Positions 8,633 through 16,616 of a DNA stretch of 64,000 nucleotides are shown piece by piece. The notes beneath the pieces were generated by a model. It saw only the letters and a list, made by a program, of their open reading frames with translations. It had not been told where the DNA came from and did not search any database. The stretch covers positions 420,591 to 484,590 of the forward strand of contig NZ_ML769313.1 in the NCBI RefSeq assembly GCF_009720365.1, in the 5' to 3' direction. Numbering within the stretch: position 1 is the first letter of the stretch; every line of letters starts with the position of its first letter. The stretch comes from Catellatospora paridis (lineage in GTDB: Bacteria; Actinomycetota; Actinomycetes; Mycobacteriales; Micromonosporaceae). A program made the translations under genes and the position numbers.

Positions 8633-9850
8633 TCAGTCCAGCACGCGGTGGTCGGCGTGCAGGGAGCGGTCGAGGCGGATGGTGATGAACTCGTTGTCGT
8701 CCGGGCGGCCCGGGGTGCGGCCCGACGAGAACGGGAAGTTGTTGTCGTTCAGCACGGCCAGGGTCCGGTTGTCGAGGATGAGCACGTCCTCGATCGTCTG
8801 GAACGGGAAGCGGAACGTGTCGGCGGTGCCGCCCAGGTGCTTCGGGTCGGCGATGTTCAGCAGGTCGGCGACCAGCGTCTTGTCGACCTGGCCGTTCCGG
8901 TCGCGGTCGGCCAGGTCGGCGAGGTAGATCTTCTTGAACGCGGCCGCGTCGCCCTGGTTGTTGTCCCGCTCGATGACCAGGAAACGCTGCTTGTCGACGG
9001 CGATGAAGTCGCCGATGGCGTTGGCGGGCGACTCCAGCCGGTACGTCCAGCGCTTGGCGGTGTACGCGTTCGCGCTGCGGTCGAACTGGTTGATGCGCAG
9101 GGTGCCCGCGGTGTCACCGTTGACCGTGCCCTCCAGCAGCGGGTACAGGTACTTGCCGTCGACCGAGGCGGCCATGCCCTCGAAGCCCTTGCTGCTGCCC
9201 AGGTTCGCGGTCACGCCCAGCCGGGCGGCGCTCTCCGGGGCGTTCACGCCCGGCAGCGGCACCGGTGCGGCCAGCAGCCGCCCGGCCCGGTCGAAGTGCA
9301 GCAGGTACGGACCGAACTCGTCACCGATCCAGTAGCTGCCGTCCTTGGCCTTGACGATCGACTCGACGTCGAAGTCGGCGCCGGTCAGCACCCGGTCGGC
9401 GCGGGTCAGCGGCCACGACACGAACCCGGACGGGTCCGTCAGGTTGACGCCGCCGACGACGTCGACGCCACGGGTGCCGAAGTCGGGGATGACGCGCTGG
9501 ATGCGCAGCACGAAGTCGCCACTGTTGGTGATGTTGCCGTAGCCGTTGTCCGACAGCACGTCGTAGCTGCCGTCGCTGTTGCGGGCGATGCCGCTGAAGC
9601 CCTGCACGGGCTGGTCGGCGAACGGCGGTGTGACCCCGTTGACCGGGGTGGTGCCGAGCAGCGAACCGGACGGGTCACTGGCGGGGACGAAGGTCAGCGC
9701 GGGCAGCTTGGCGAAGCCGGTCAGCACGGCCGGCCCGAAGTCACCGGATCGCTCCGCCTCGGCCGGGGCGGCCGAACCGCCGGTGGGCAGGGCGACCGCC
9801 AGGGTCAGCACGGTGAGACCGGTCAGGGCCAGCCGGGGCAGACGTGTCAT
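8633..9850 (-). CDS. Secreted esterase-like activity of phytase family protein
   Basis: A 405-residue exported protein. A Sec signal peptide covers residues 1-27 (charged MTRLPR, then a hydrophobic core, then GGSAAPA). The mature part matches the 'phytase-like' beta-propeller family, with segments such as GFSGIARNSDGSYDVLSDNG near residue 85 and EDVLILDNRTLAVLNDNNFP near the C-terminus. Family members are secreted phosphoesterases or uncharacterised propellers, and true phytase activity is not assured. A GAGGAGG ribosome site precedes the ATG. Three 11-bp GTT-type direct repeats upstream resemble PhoP boxes, which suggests induction in low phosphate. Confidence 0.82.
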   Translation of the reverse strand: MTRLPRLALTGLTVLTLAVALPTGGSAAPAEAERSGDFGPAVLTGFAKLPALTFVPASDPSGSLLGTTPVNGVTPPFADQPVQGFSGIARNSDGSYDVLSDNGYGNITNSGDFVLRIQRVIPDFGTRGVDVVGGVNLTDPSGFVSWPLTRADRVLTGADFDVESIVKAKDGSYWIGDEFGPYLLHFDRAGRLLAAPVPLPGVNAPESAARLGVTANLGSSKGFEGMAASVDGKYLYPLLEGTVNGDTAGTLRINQFDRSANAYTAKRWTYRLESPANAIGDFIAVDKQRFLVIERDNNQGDAAAFKKIYLADLADRDRNGQVDKTLVADLLNIADPKHLGGTADTFRFPFQTIEDVLILDNRTLAVLNDNNFPFSSGRTPGRPDDNEFITIRLDRSLHADHRVLD

Positions 9851-9891
9851 GAATCCTCCTCGAACGGGAAATCGCCCCGGACGTTAGACAT

Positions 9892-9924
9892 CCCGGTTGA
9901 ACCCACCGAGAACGTCCGCTCAAC
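9892..9924 (-). promoter_or_regulatory. PHO-box-like triple direct repeat
   Basis: Reading the minus strand toward the phytase-like gene, three contiguous 11-bp units occur: GTTGAGCGGAC, GTTCTCGGTGG and GTTCAACCGGG. Streptomyces PhoP operators are tandem 11-bp units beginning GTTCA. The array ends about 40 bp before the start codon, which suits a PhoP-type activator. PhoP control is inferred. Confidence 0.5.
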
Positions 9925-9969
9925 GGCGCATGGAGAGCACCGGTGCGGAGGAGGCGTTCGGCGACGCTG

Positions 9970-10377
9970 TCAGGCGGTGTGCACGCGCGCCTGCCTCGCG
10001 AGCTTGTGTTGCAACTCCCGCAGGGTCTTCATCGTCTCCTCGTCGGACAGACCGGTGGTGGTCGACCACTCATAGCCTGAGCCGAAGATGTCGCTGGCGA
10101 AGACGAACTCCGTGGCGATCAGCGATCGTCGCCAGTCCCGCCGGCTGAGCGGCTGCCCCGCCTCGATGGACGCCGTGAGGCGGCGGACCTGCCGGTACAT
10201 GTCCTCGACACCCTCGAAGCCCATGGCCACCGCCAGTGCGTCGGTGGCGTGGGCGGGCCCGCCCCACTCGCTGAAGCCGCGGACGAGCAGGTGGCGTTCG
10301 GCGTCGGTCAGGTCGACCGATACCGGATCTTCAGCGGCATGTGCCGCCCGGGCATCGGACAACGTGGTCTCGGTCAT
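9970..10377 (-). CDS. Hypothetical protein
   Basis: A 135-residue soluble, probably all-helical protein that I do not recognise. It contains LTDAERHLLVRGFSEWGGP near residue 22 and a charged C-terminus. No signal peptide or membrane segment is visible. It is divergent from the gene starting at 10455, and the 77-bp gap must hold both promoters. Confidence 0.62.
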   Translation of the reverse strand: MTETTLSDARAAHAAEDPVSVDLTDAERHLLVRGFSEWGGPAHATDALAVAMGFEGVEDMYRQVRRLTASIEAGQPLSRRDWRRSLIATEFVFASDIFGSGYEWSTTTGLSDEETMKTLRELQHKLARQARVHTA

Positions 10378-10454
10378 GCGGCGAAACGATAATGGTGATC
10401 CGTTCGGCCCGTGGGTGGCGGCCTCGGTTGTGCAGCTCGGCCATACTCTGCCGG

Positions 10455-10988
10455 GTGAGCACTCTCTACCTTGCCCGGGTGCTGGGGCGTGCGCCGGTGA
10501 CGACTGGCGAGTCGGAATTCGCGCAGCTCGCGGGGGTCGGTGGTGAGCGGGTCGTGGTCGAGTGCGTGACGGTGCATCCGGACGCGGGACTGCCGCCGTA
10601 CGCCGAGGACCAGGAGAGTCGCGACGCCGCGCGACGGTTCGTGTTACGCCTGCTCACCGACGGTGACGAGGCGGGCGATGACGATGACCTGGAGCAGGCC
10701 ATGGCCCGGCAGGACGCCGCCGACGAGGACGACTTCGTCCGGGAGGCGGTGCCGGCTGTCCGGCGGCTGCGGCTGCTCGACGTCGAGTTCGACGACGGCT
10801 TCTGGCAGGAGCACGGCGACCAGTGGTGGGCCGCCGCCGAGGTGGTGCCGGGCGTGCCGGTGCGGGAGTGGCTGGCACAGCCCAGCGACTCGTGCCCGTA
10901 CCAGGTGGCGGTGTTCGAGGCGGTGCTGAGTCCGGGCGTGCTGCGCCGCCCGCGCCGGGAGGCGTTCGGCAGCGCCGCGTACTGGTGA
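10455..10988 (+). CDS. Hypothetical acidic protein
   Basis: A 177-residue soluble protein rich in Asp and Glu, with a central acidic run (GDEAGDDDDLEQAM near residue 75). No known domain was recognised. The GTG start at 10455 follows TACTCT by 5 nt and has no ribosome site, so it may be leaderless. It converges on the phospholipase D-like gene, whose stop lies 4 bp away. Confidence 0.62.
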   Translation: MSTLYLARVLGRAPVTTGESEFAQLAGVGGERVVVECVTVHPDAGLPPYAEDQESRDAARRFVLRLLTDGDEAGDDDDLEQAMARQDAADEDDFVREAVPAVRRLRLLDVEFDDGFWQEHGDQWWAAAEVVPGVPVREWLAQPSDSCPYQVAVFEAVLSPGVLRRPRREAFGSAAYW

Positions 10989-10992
10989 GCGC

Positions 10993-12552
10993 TCAGAAGC
11001 GGTTGCGTACGCGCATGGTGCTGGGCCGGCCGTCCGGGTCGCAGATCAGCTCGTAGACGAGCCGGGCGGGCAGCCGCCGCCAGCCGCGGACCTTCGGCGG
11101 GTCGTAGCGGCGCAGCCGGGTCCGTGGCCGGGGGCCGACCTGACCGGCGGCGTACCAGTCGTCGAGTTCCCGCGCCGCGGCCGCGAACAGGTCGAACGCC
11201 TCCCGGCCATCGCCCAGCCGCGGGTCGGGCGCGTCGCGGCCGAGGTGTTCGCTCATCAGAGCCAACCGCAGCTCCCGCGCGTACGCCGGGTCGGCCGACT
11301 CGTCCACCACGGCGCAGGTCAGTTCCGAGTCGTAGGTCCACGACCGCAGGTTGAAGTTGTCCGACCCGACCGTCGCCCACACGTCGTCGACGATGCAGGA
11401 CTTCGCGTGCACGTAGATCGGCGTGCCGGCGGCGTTCTCCAGGCCGTACACCGCGACCCGGTCGCCGCCCGCCTTGCCCAGCACCTTCATGGCCTGCTTG
11501 CGCCCCCACGACTCGGCCCGGGAGATGGCGGGGGAGGCCGCGTCGGGCGCGAGCGGCACCACGCAGATCAGCCGCAGCTCAGGGTTGTCCCGCAGGGCCT
11601 GCGCGAACGGCCGGATGACCCGCGCCGACCACAGGTACTGGTCCTCGACGTAGATGAGCTTCTCCGCGCGGGCGAGCGCCTTGAGGTAACCGCGGGCGAT
11701 GCTGCGCTCGCCGCGCGGCGCGAACGGGTAGCGCCCGAGCCGCCGCCGCGGGTAGGTGCGTAGTGTCTGCACGCTGTGCGGGCCGCGGGCGGGCGGGTCC
11801 GGCAGCGGCGCGGGCAGCGGGGGGACCTCGGTGCGCAGCCGGGACAGCTTGTCGCGGACCAGGTCCAGCACGTTGAGCGACAGTGCGCTGGGGTCGTCCC
11901 AGCGTTCCCGGAACACGTGCTCGACGTCGCCGACCGCAGGTCCGCGCAGTTCCAGCTGGATGTCGTGCCAGGGCGGGTTCGGGCCGTAGACCTCGGCCAT
12001 CGGTGGCGCGAGCGGGTCGCCGTGGTGTTCGGCGTCGTCGTTGCGTCCCCGGCACAGGTCGATGCCGCCGACGAAGGCGACGTCGCGTTCCGGTCGGCCG
12101 GGGTGGCGTACCACGAAGAGTTTCTGGTGGTGCGAGCCGCCGAACCGGACCCGCATGTCGAGCAGCACGTGCGCGCCGGCGGCCTGCAGCTCCTCGGCGA
12201 GCTGGCGGTTCTGCGGGGAGCTGAAGTGCAGCCAGTCGGGGTGCGAGCGCCAGAGCAGGCCGTACACCTGCACTCCGCGCCGCGCGGCGTCGCCGAGCAC
12301 CTTGGTGACCTGCGTGCGTGGCCCGTCGAGCTGCTCGTCCGGGTCGCCGCGCCAGTCGGTGAACATGACGACGTCCCCAGCCTGCGTGCCGTCGAGCACG
12401 TCGACGAGTTCGCTGAAGTAGGTCGCCCCGTGCACCAGCGGGCGGGCCAGGTTGCCGCGGCTCCAGGCGAGTCCGTCGCCGCGGCGCCGGTCGATGCCGG
12501 TGGCCGGATTGCCGCGCTCGTCGGCGGACAGGAACCAGGAGTCGGGGGTCAC
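10993..12552 (-). CDS. Phospholipase D-like protein (two HKD motifs)
   Basis: A 519-residue protein with two HxKxxxxD motifs, the signature of the PLD superfamily. The first is SHHQKLFVV with His142 and Lys144, followed by DVAFVGGID. The second is VHAKSCIVDD followed by VGSDNFNLRS, about residue 395-415. Members cleave or transfer phosphodiester bonds of phospholipids, making phosphatidic acid, cardiolipin or related lipids. There is no signal peptide, so an intracellular or membrane-peripheral role is likely. The length and spacing fit cardiolipin-synthase or plant-type PLD relatives. Confidence 0.87.
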   Translation of the reverse strand: MTPDSWFLSADERGNPATGIDRRRGDGLAWSRGNLARPLVHGATYFSELVDVLDGTQAGDVVMFTDWRGDPDEQLDGPRTQVTKVLGDAARRGVQVYGLLWRSHPDWLHFSSPQNRQLAEELQAAGAHVLLDMRVRFGGSHHQKLFVVRHPGRPERDVAFVGGIDLCRGRNDDAEHHGDPLAPPMAEVYGPNPPWHDIQLELRGPAVGDVEHVFRERWDDPSALSLNVLDLVRDKLSRLRTEVPPLPAPLPDPPARGPHSVQTLRTYPRRRLGRYPFAPRGERSIARGYLKALARAEKLIYVEDQYLWSARVIRPFAQALRDNPELRLICVVPLAPDAASPAISRAESWGRKQAMKVLGKAGGDRVAVYGLENAAGTPIYVHAKSCIVDDVWATVGSDNFNLRSWTYDSELTCAVVDESADPAYARELRLALMSEHLGRDAPDPRLGDGREAFDLFAAAARELDDWYAAGQVGPRPRTRLRRYDPPKVRGWRRLPARLVYELICDPDGRPSTMRVRNRF

Positions 12553-12616
12553 GCCCGCGACCGTAGCCCGCTTCCCCGCGCTGCGGGAGTGGCCAATTCC
12601 GCGTGGGCGGAAGAAA

Positions 12617-12677
12617 GATCGCCGTCTCCGGTCAGAAAGTGATGCCAGACCACAGATTCTGCCCGGAAACGGCGATC
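12617..12677. repeat. Intergenic palindromic (REP-like) element, copy 1
   Basis: Outer arms of 15 bp (12617-12631 and 12663-12677) pair with one G-T mismatch; the left arm is GATCGCCGTCTCCGG. A second 5-bp stem (CAGAA/TTCTG) is nested inside. The right-arm reading shares the pattern GATCGCYGTTTC...CAG with the palindrome at 49559-49621, so the two are probably members of one dispersed repeat family. Confidence 0.6.
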
Positions 12678-12687
12678 ATGTGAGCCG

Positions 12688-13671
12688 TCACACGGCCCTG
12701 GCCACCGCGATGGTGGCGTCGAGGCGGGGGCCGGCCTCGTAGAACATGTACTCCACGCCGCCGTCGGTGCCGAAGCTCGCCGCGGCGCTGCGGCCCCGGT
12801 CGGGCCCGCCGTCCATGGCGTAGTGGAAGACACCGAGGTGCACCTCGCGGTCGAAGCTGTTGCCGACCTCGGTGAGGTACATGTCGCCGCCGTTGCCGTG
12901 GTAGACGACGTACGTCGTGTTGTTGCGCTTGAGCACGTGCGGCGCGGCGATGTCGACCTGCCCGTCGGGGCCCGGCGTGACCAGCGGCGTCGGGTCGAAG
13001 GAGAAGGTCTTGCCGTCGTTAGACCAGCCCCAGAAGATCTTGCGGGTGCCGTTGGTGACGCCCATGAACACCATCACGTACTTGTTGCCCAGGCCGGGCA
13101 CGGTGTGCTCGAAGACCCGGGCGTACGACGTCTCGGTGCAGTTCGGGATGACCCCGGTGTGCAGCACCCGCCCGAAGTACGTGAAGTGCACGCCGTCGGT
13201 GGACCAGGCCATCCGGGTGGTGGTGTTCTCGCCGTGGAAGTACAGGTAGAACTTGCTGTTCGCGGCGTTCCAGATGACGTGCGCGCTCGACACGTGGCTG
13301 ACCGAGTAATGCGGCGACCAGTTGTTCGAGATGATCGGGTTGTTCGGGTACTCGGTGAACTGGCCGCTCAGCGAGTTGCCGTAGGCCAGGCAGATGCCGC
13401 CGGGCGCGTCGTGCGGGGCGTAGTACAGGTAGTACCTGCCCAGCGGTGAGGCGATCTTGTCGTACACCCCGCGGATGCACGGGAAGATCAGCTCGTTGGT
13501 GGGGTTGTAGCGCAGGTTGGCCTTGTTGAACGGGGTTCCGAGGTACTGGTACGTCGGGAATCCCGCGGGCGCGGCCTGGGCCGGGCTGCCCAGTGCCGTC
13601 CCGGTGAGCCCGCCTGCCGCCGCGGCTGCGCCCGCGACCAGCAGTTGCCGGCGATTGAGGAGCGGTTTCAT
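12688..13671 (-). CDS. Secreted Tat-exported five-bladed beta-propeller glycoside hydrolase-like protein
   Basis: A 327-residue protein with a twin-arginine signal (NRRQLLVAG, residues 6-14, then an Ala/Gly-rich core, cleavage near SPAQA). The mature region shows repeated Tyr/Trp-rich blades such as GRYYLYYAPHDAPGG, SKFYLYFHGEN and RKIFWGWSNDGKTF. This is typical of the GH43/GH32/GH117-like five-bladed propeller fold that removes sugars such as arabinose from polysaccharides. The exact family and activity are uncertain. It is transcribed divergently from the LacI regulator across a 211-bp region carrying two palindromic operators, so it is probably part of the same regulon. Confidence 0.75.
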   Translation of the reverse strand: MKPLLNRRQLLVAGAAAAAGGLTGTALGSPAQAAPAGFPTYQYLGTPFNKANLRYNPTNELIFPCIRGVYDKIASPLGRYYLYYAPHDAPGGICLAYGNSLSGQFTEYPNNPIISNNWSPHYSVSHVSSAHVIWNAANSKFYLYFHGENTTTRMAWSTDGVHFTYFGRVLHTGVIPNCTETSYARVFEHTVPGLGNKYVMVFMGVTNGTRKIFWGWSNDGKTFSFDPTPLVTPGPDGQVDIAAPHVLKRNNTTYVVYHGNGGDMYLTEVGNSFDREVHLGVFHYAMDGGPDRGRSAAASFGTDGGVEYMFYEAGPRLDATIAVARAV

Positions 13672-13748
13672 CGGTGGTGCCTCCCATCGATGGATATAAC
13701 CGAAAGTAACGGTGAGTCTCAGGCTCGCGGCGCGCGGCCGTCAAGGGG

Positions 13749-13762
13749 CTAATACGAATTAG
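13749..13762. promoter_or_regulatory. LacI-type operator O1
   Basis: CTAATACGAATTAG, a 14-bp palindrome with one central mismatch. It matches the perfect palindrome O2 at 13848 in ten outer bases. It is closer to the propeller hydrolase gene, consistent with repression of that promoter. Confidence 0.75.
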
Positions 13763-13847
13763 TTCAGGAACTTCTGTGCGGACGATTTTCGTTGTGGGCC
13801 TTGACGAAGCGCCCGGAAGGCCGCAGGATCTCATCTCACCGAAACAA

Positions 13848-13861
13848 CTAATGCGCATTAG
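13848..13861. promoter_or_regulatory. LacI-type operator O2
   Basis: CTAATGCGCATTAG, a perfect 14-bp palindrome with the central CG typical of LacI-family operators, 99 bp centre-to-centre from O1 and 21 bp before the regulator start codon. A TTGACG at 13801 could be the -35 of the regulator operon. Two operators suggest looping and autoregulation. Confidence 0.8.
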
Positions 13862-13882
13862 CCCGAGGATTGGACACGCACC

Positions 13883-15013
13883 GTGACCGGAGCCCGCAGG
13901 CGGGTGACCCAGCAGGACATCGCCCGCATGACCGGCGTCAGCCAGGCGACCGTCTCGCTCGTCCTCAACGGACGGTCCGACGCCGACGTCAAGCTCTCGG
14001 CCGAGACCCGCGAGAAGGTGCTGCGGGCCATCGCCGAGACCGGCTACGTGGCCGACCCGATCGCCCGGCGGCTGGCCGCGCGGCACAACCGCATCATCGG
14101 CGTGTTCACCTACGAGCCGGTGTTCCCCAGCGCGAACAGCGACTTCTACCACCCGTTCCTGGTCGGCATCGAGCAGCAGGCCGAGGTGCTCGGCTGCGAC
14201 CTGCTGCTGATGACCAGCACGCCGGTGGTCGACGGGCGGCGGCGGCTGTTCCACGGCGACAACCGGCTGCGGCTGGCCGACGGCAGCATCCTGCTCGGTC
14301 GCACCATCGACCGCGCCGACCTGGCCCGGCTGCTGGCCGAGGAGATCCCGTTCGTCTCGATCGGCCGTCGTGACGACGCGGGCGGCCCGGTGCCCTACGT
14401 CGGCGCGGACTACGCCGCCGCGACCGCCGAGATCGTGCGCCAGGCCGTCGCCCTCGGCCACGACCGGCTCGCCTACCTGGGCCTTGGTGCGGGTCCGGAA
14501 TCGTGGGCCGACCGTGGCCGCGGCTTCCGTGAGGCGGTCGCGTCGGCCGGGGTGTTCGGCGGCCACTATGCGACCCCGGCATCCGGTGAGCCGGAGCGCG
14601 GCGCCCACGCGCGCGACGAGCAGGCGGCTGGAGACACGGCTGCCAGCCCGCTGACGTCGAGCGCGGCGGGCGACACTGCGACCGTCGTGCGGGACACCGC
14701 CGCCGTGCTCGACGCGGCGCTGGCCGCAGGCGTGACCGCGGTGATCGCCGAGGAGCACGCCGACGGGGTCGCGCTGTTCGAGCTGGCCCGCGAACGCGGG
14801 GTCGCGCTGTCGGTGGCGACGCTCGGGGAACCGACCCGGGCCGCGCTGCCGACGGCGGTGGAGTTCACCAGCCTGCGCATTCCGCGCCAGGCCATGGGTG
14901 CGCAGGCCGTCGAGGTCCTGACCGCCCTGATCGAGGGCACGCCCGGCGACCGGCAGCGCCTGCTGCCGTGCGAGGTCGTGCCCGGCGAGACGCTCAGCGA
15001 AAGAGGTAACTGA
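13883..15013 (+). CDS. LacI family transcriptional regulator
   Basis: A 376-residue regulator. The N-terminal helix-turn-helix is clear (VTQQDIARMTGVSQATVSL, residues 8-26), followed by the hinge helix (PIARRLAARHNRIIG) and a periplasmic-binding-protein-like effector domain. It is longer than the usual ~340 residues because of a low-complexity insert at about residues 230-270 in the effector domain. It is the first gene of the uptake operon and faces the propeller hydrolase. The two CTAAT/ATTAG palindromes between them are its likely operators. The inducer is probably the imported sugar. Confidence 0.92.
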   Translation: MTGARRRVTQQDIARMTGVSQATVSLVLNGRSDADVKLSAETREKVLRAIAETGYVADPIARRLAARHNRIIGVFTYEPVFPSANSDFYHPFLVGIEQQAEVLGCDLLLMTSTPVVDGRRRLFHGDNRLRLADGSILLGRTIDRADLARLLAEEIPFVSIGRRDDAGGPVPYVGADYAAATAEIVRQAVALGHDRLAYLGLGAGPESWADRGRGFREAVASAGVFGGHYATPASGEPERGAHARDEQAAGDTAASPLTSSAAGDTATVVRDTAAVLDAALAAGVTAVIAEEHADGVALFELARERGVALSVATLGEPTRAALPTAVEFTSLRIPRQAMGAQAVEVLTALIEGTPGDRQRLLPCEVVPGETLSERGN

Positions 15014-15015
15014 CG

Positions 15016-16590
15016 ATGCAGGCCGAGATTCTGGTGGTCGGGGGCGGCCTCGGCGGGGTGGCCGCGGCGCTGGGCGCGTTGCGGGCCGGCCGGCGCGTGG
15101 TGCTCACCGAGGAGTACGACTGGCTCGGCGGGCAGCTGACCAGCCAGGCCGTGCCGCCGGACGAGCACAGCTGGGTGGAGCAGTTCGGCGTCACCGCGAG
15201 CTACCGCGCGCTGCGTGAGGGCATCCGCGACTACTACCGGGCCAACTACCCGCTGGTCCCGGCCGCGCGGGCGTGGCGCGAGCTGAACCCGGGCGGCGGC
15301 CACGTCAGCCGGCTGTGCCACGAGCCACGGGTCGCGGTCGCGGTGATCGAGGCGATGCTGGCACCGTACCGCTCGTCAGGGCGGTTGACGGTGCTGCAGC
15401 CGTACCGGCCGGTGGCCGCCGACACCGACGGCGACCGGGTCACCGCGGTGGCCGTCGAGCACGTGCGCACCGGCGACCGGCTGACGATCGAGGCGGCGTA
15501 CACCCTGGACGCGACCGAGACCGGGGAACTGCTGCCGCTGACGGGCACCGAGTACGTCACCGGGTTCGAGTCGCAGCACGAGACCGGCGAGCCGAGCGCG
15601 CCGGACACGGCGCAGCCGATGAACATGCAGGCCGTGTCGGTGTGCTTCGCGATCGACCACGTCGACGGCGACCACACGATCGACAAGCCGGCGCAGTACG
15701 ACTTCTGGCGCACGTATCAGCCGGACTTCTGGGGCGACCGGCTGCTGTCGTTCCGCTCGCCGAACCCGCGCACCCTGGCCATCAGCGAGCGGAGTTTCAC
15801 CCCGAACCCCGACGACGACCCGCTGTCGGTCGTCGCCGACCAGCGGGTCAACCCCGGCGACGGCAACCTGTGGACGTTCCGGCGCATCGCGGCCCGCAAG
15901 CTGTTCGCGCCGGGGACCTATGAGAGCGACATCTGCCTGGTCAACTGGCCGATGATCGACTACTTCGAGAGCCCGGTCATCGACGTGCCCGATGCCGGCA
16001 CGCATATCGCCAACGCGAAGCAGTTGTCGCTGTCGGTCCTCTACTGGCTGCAGACCGAGGCCGGCTTCCCCGGCCTGCGGTTGCGCGGCGACGTCACCGG
16101 CGGCGCCGACGGTCTGGCCATGGCCCCCTACATCCGGGAGTCACGGCGCATCCGGGCCGAGTACACCGTGGTCGAGCAGGACCTGTCGCTGGCCGAACGC
16201 GGCGACAAGGGCGCGGTGGAGTACCCCGACGCGGTCGGGGTCGGCATGTACCGCATCGACCTGCACCCCTCCACCGGCGGCGACAACTACATCGACGTCG
16301 GCTCCTGTCCCTTCGAGATCCCGCTCGGCGCGCTCATCCCGCGCCGCATGGAGAACCTGCTGCCCGCGGGCAAGAACATCGGCACCACGCACATCACCAA
16401 CGGCTCGTACCGGCTGCACCCGGTCGAGTGGAACGTGGGCGAGGTGGCGGGGGCGCTCGCGGCGTACTGCCTGAACAACGGCCAGTCGCCGCGCGGCGTG
16501 CGCAACACCCCGGAGCACCTGTCCGGGTTCCAGGCACAGCTCATCCGGGACGGCGTGCAACTGCGCTGGCCCGACGTCTCCGGCTACTGA
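15016..16590 (+). CDS. FAD-dependent oxidoreductase
   Basis: A 524-residue flavoprotein with the N-terminal dinucleotide motif ILVVGGGLGGVAAALGALRA (residues 4-23) and the overall pattern of the FAD_oxidored family. The C-terminal part carries a second FAD-contacting stretch, NLLPAGKNIGTTHI. There is no signal peptide, so it acts in the cytosol. It starts 3 bp after the LacI gene and precedes the sugar-binding lipoprotein, so it is part of the operon. This family is often found in carbohydrate-utilisation loci, but its substrate is rarely known. Oxidation of an imported sugar or sugar acid is the best inference. Confidence 0.85.
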   Translation: MQAEILVVGGGLGGVAAALGALRAGRRVVLTEEYDWLGGQLTSQAVPPDEHSWVEQFGVTASYRALREGIRDYYRANYPLVPAARAWRELNPGGGHVSRLCHEPRVAVAVIEAMLAPYRSSGRLTVLQPYRPVAADTDGDRVTAVAVEHVRTGDRLTIEAAYTLDATETGELLPLTGTEYVTGFESQHETGEPSAPDTAQPMNMQAVSVCFAIDHVDGDHTIDKPAQYDFWRTYQPDFWGDRLLSFRSPNPRTLAISERSFTPNPDDDPLSVVADQRVNPGDGNLWTFRRIAARKLFAPGTYESDICLVNWPMIDYFESPVIDVPDAGTHIANAKQLSLSVLYWLQTEAGFPGLRLRGDVTGGADGLAMAPYIRESRRIRAEYTVVEQDLSLAERGDKGAVEYPDAVGVGMYRIDLHPSTGGDNYIDVGSCPFEIPLGALIPRRMENLLPAGKNIGTTHITNGSYRLHPVEWNVGEVAGALAAYCLNNGQSPRGVRNTPEHLSGFQAQLIRDGVQLRWPDVSGY

Positions 16591-16616
16591 CCGGCCACCT
16601 TGAGTTGGAGTTATCG

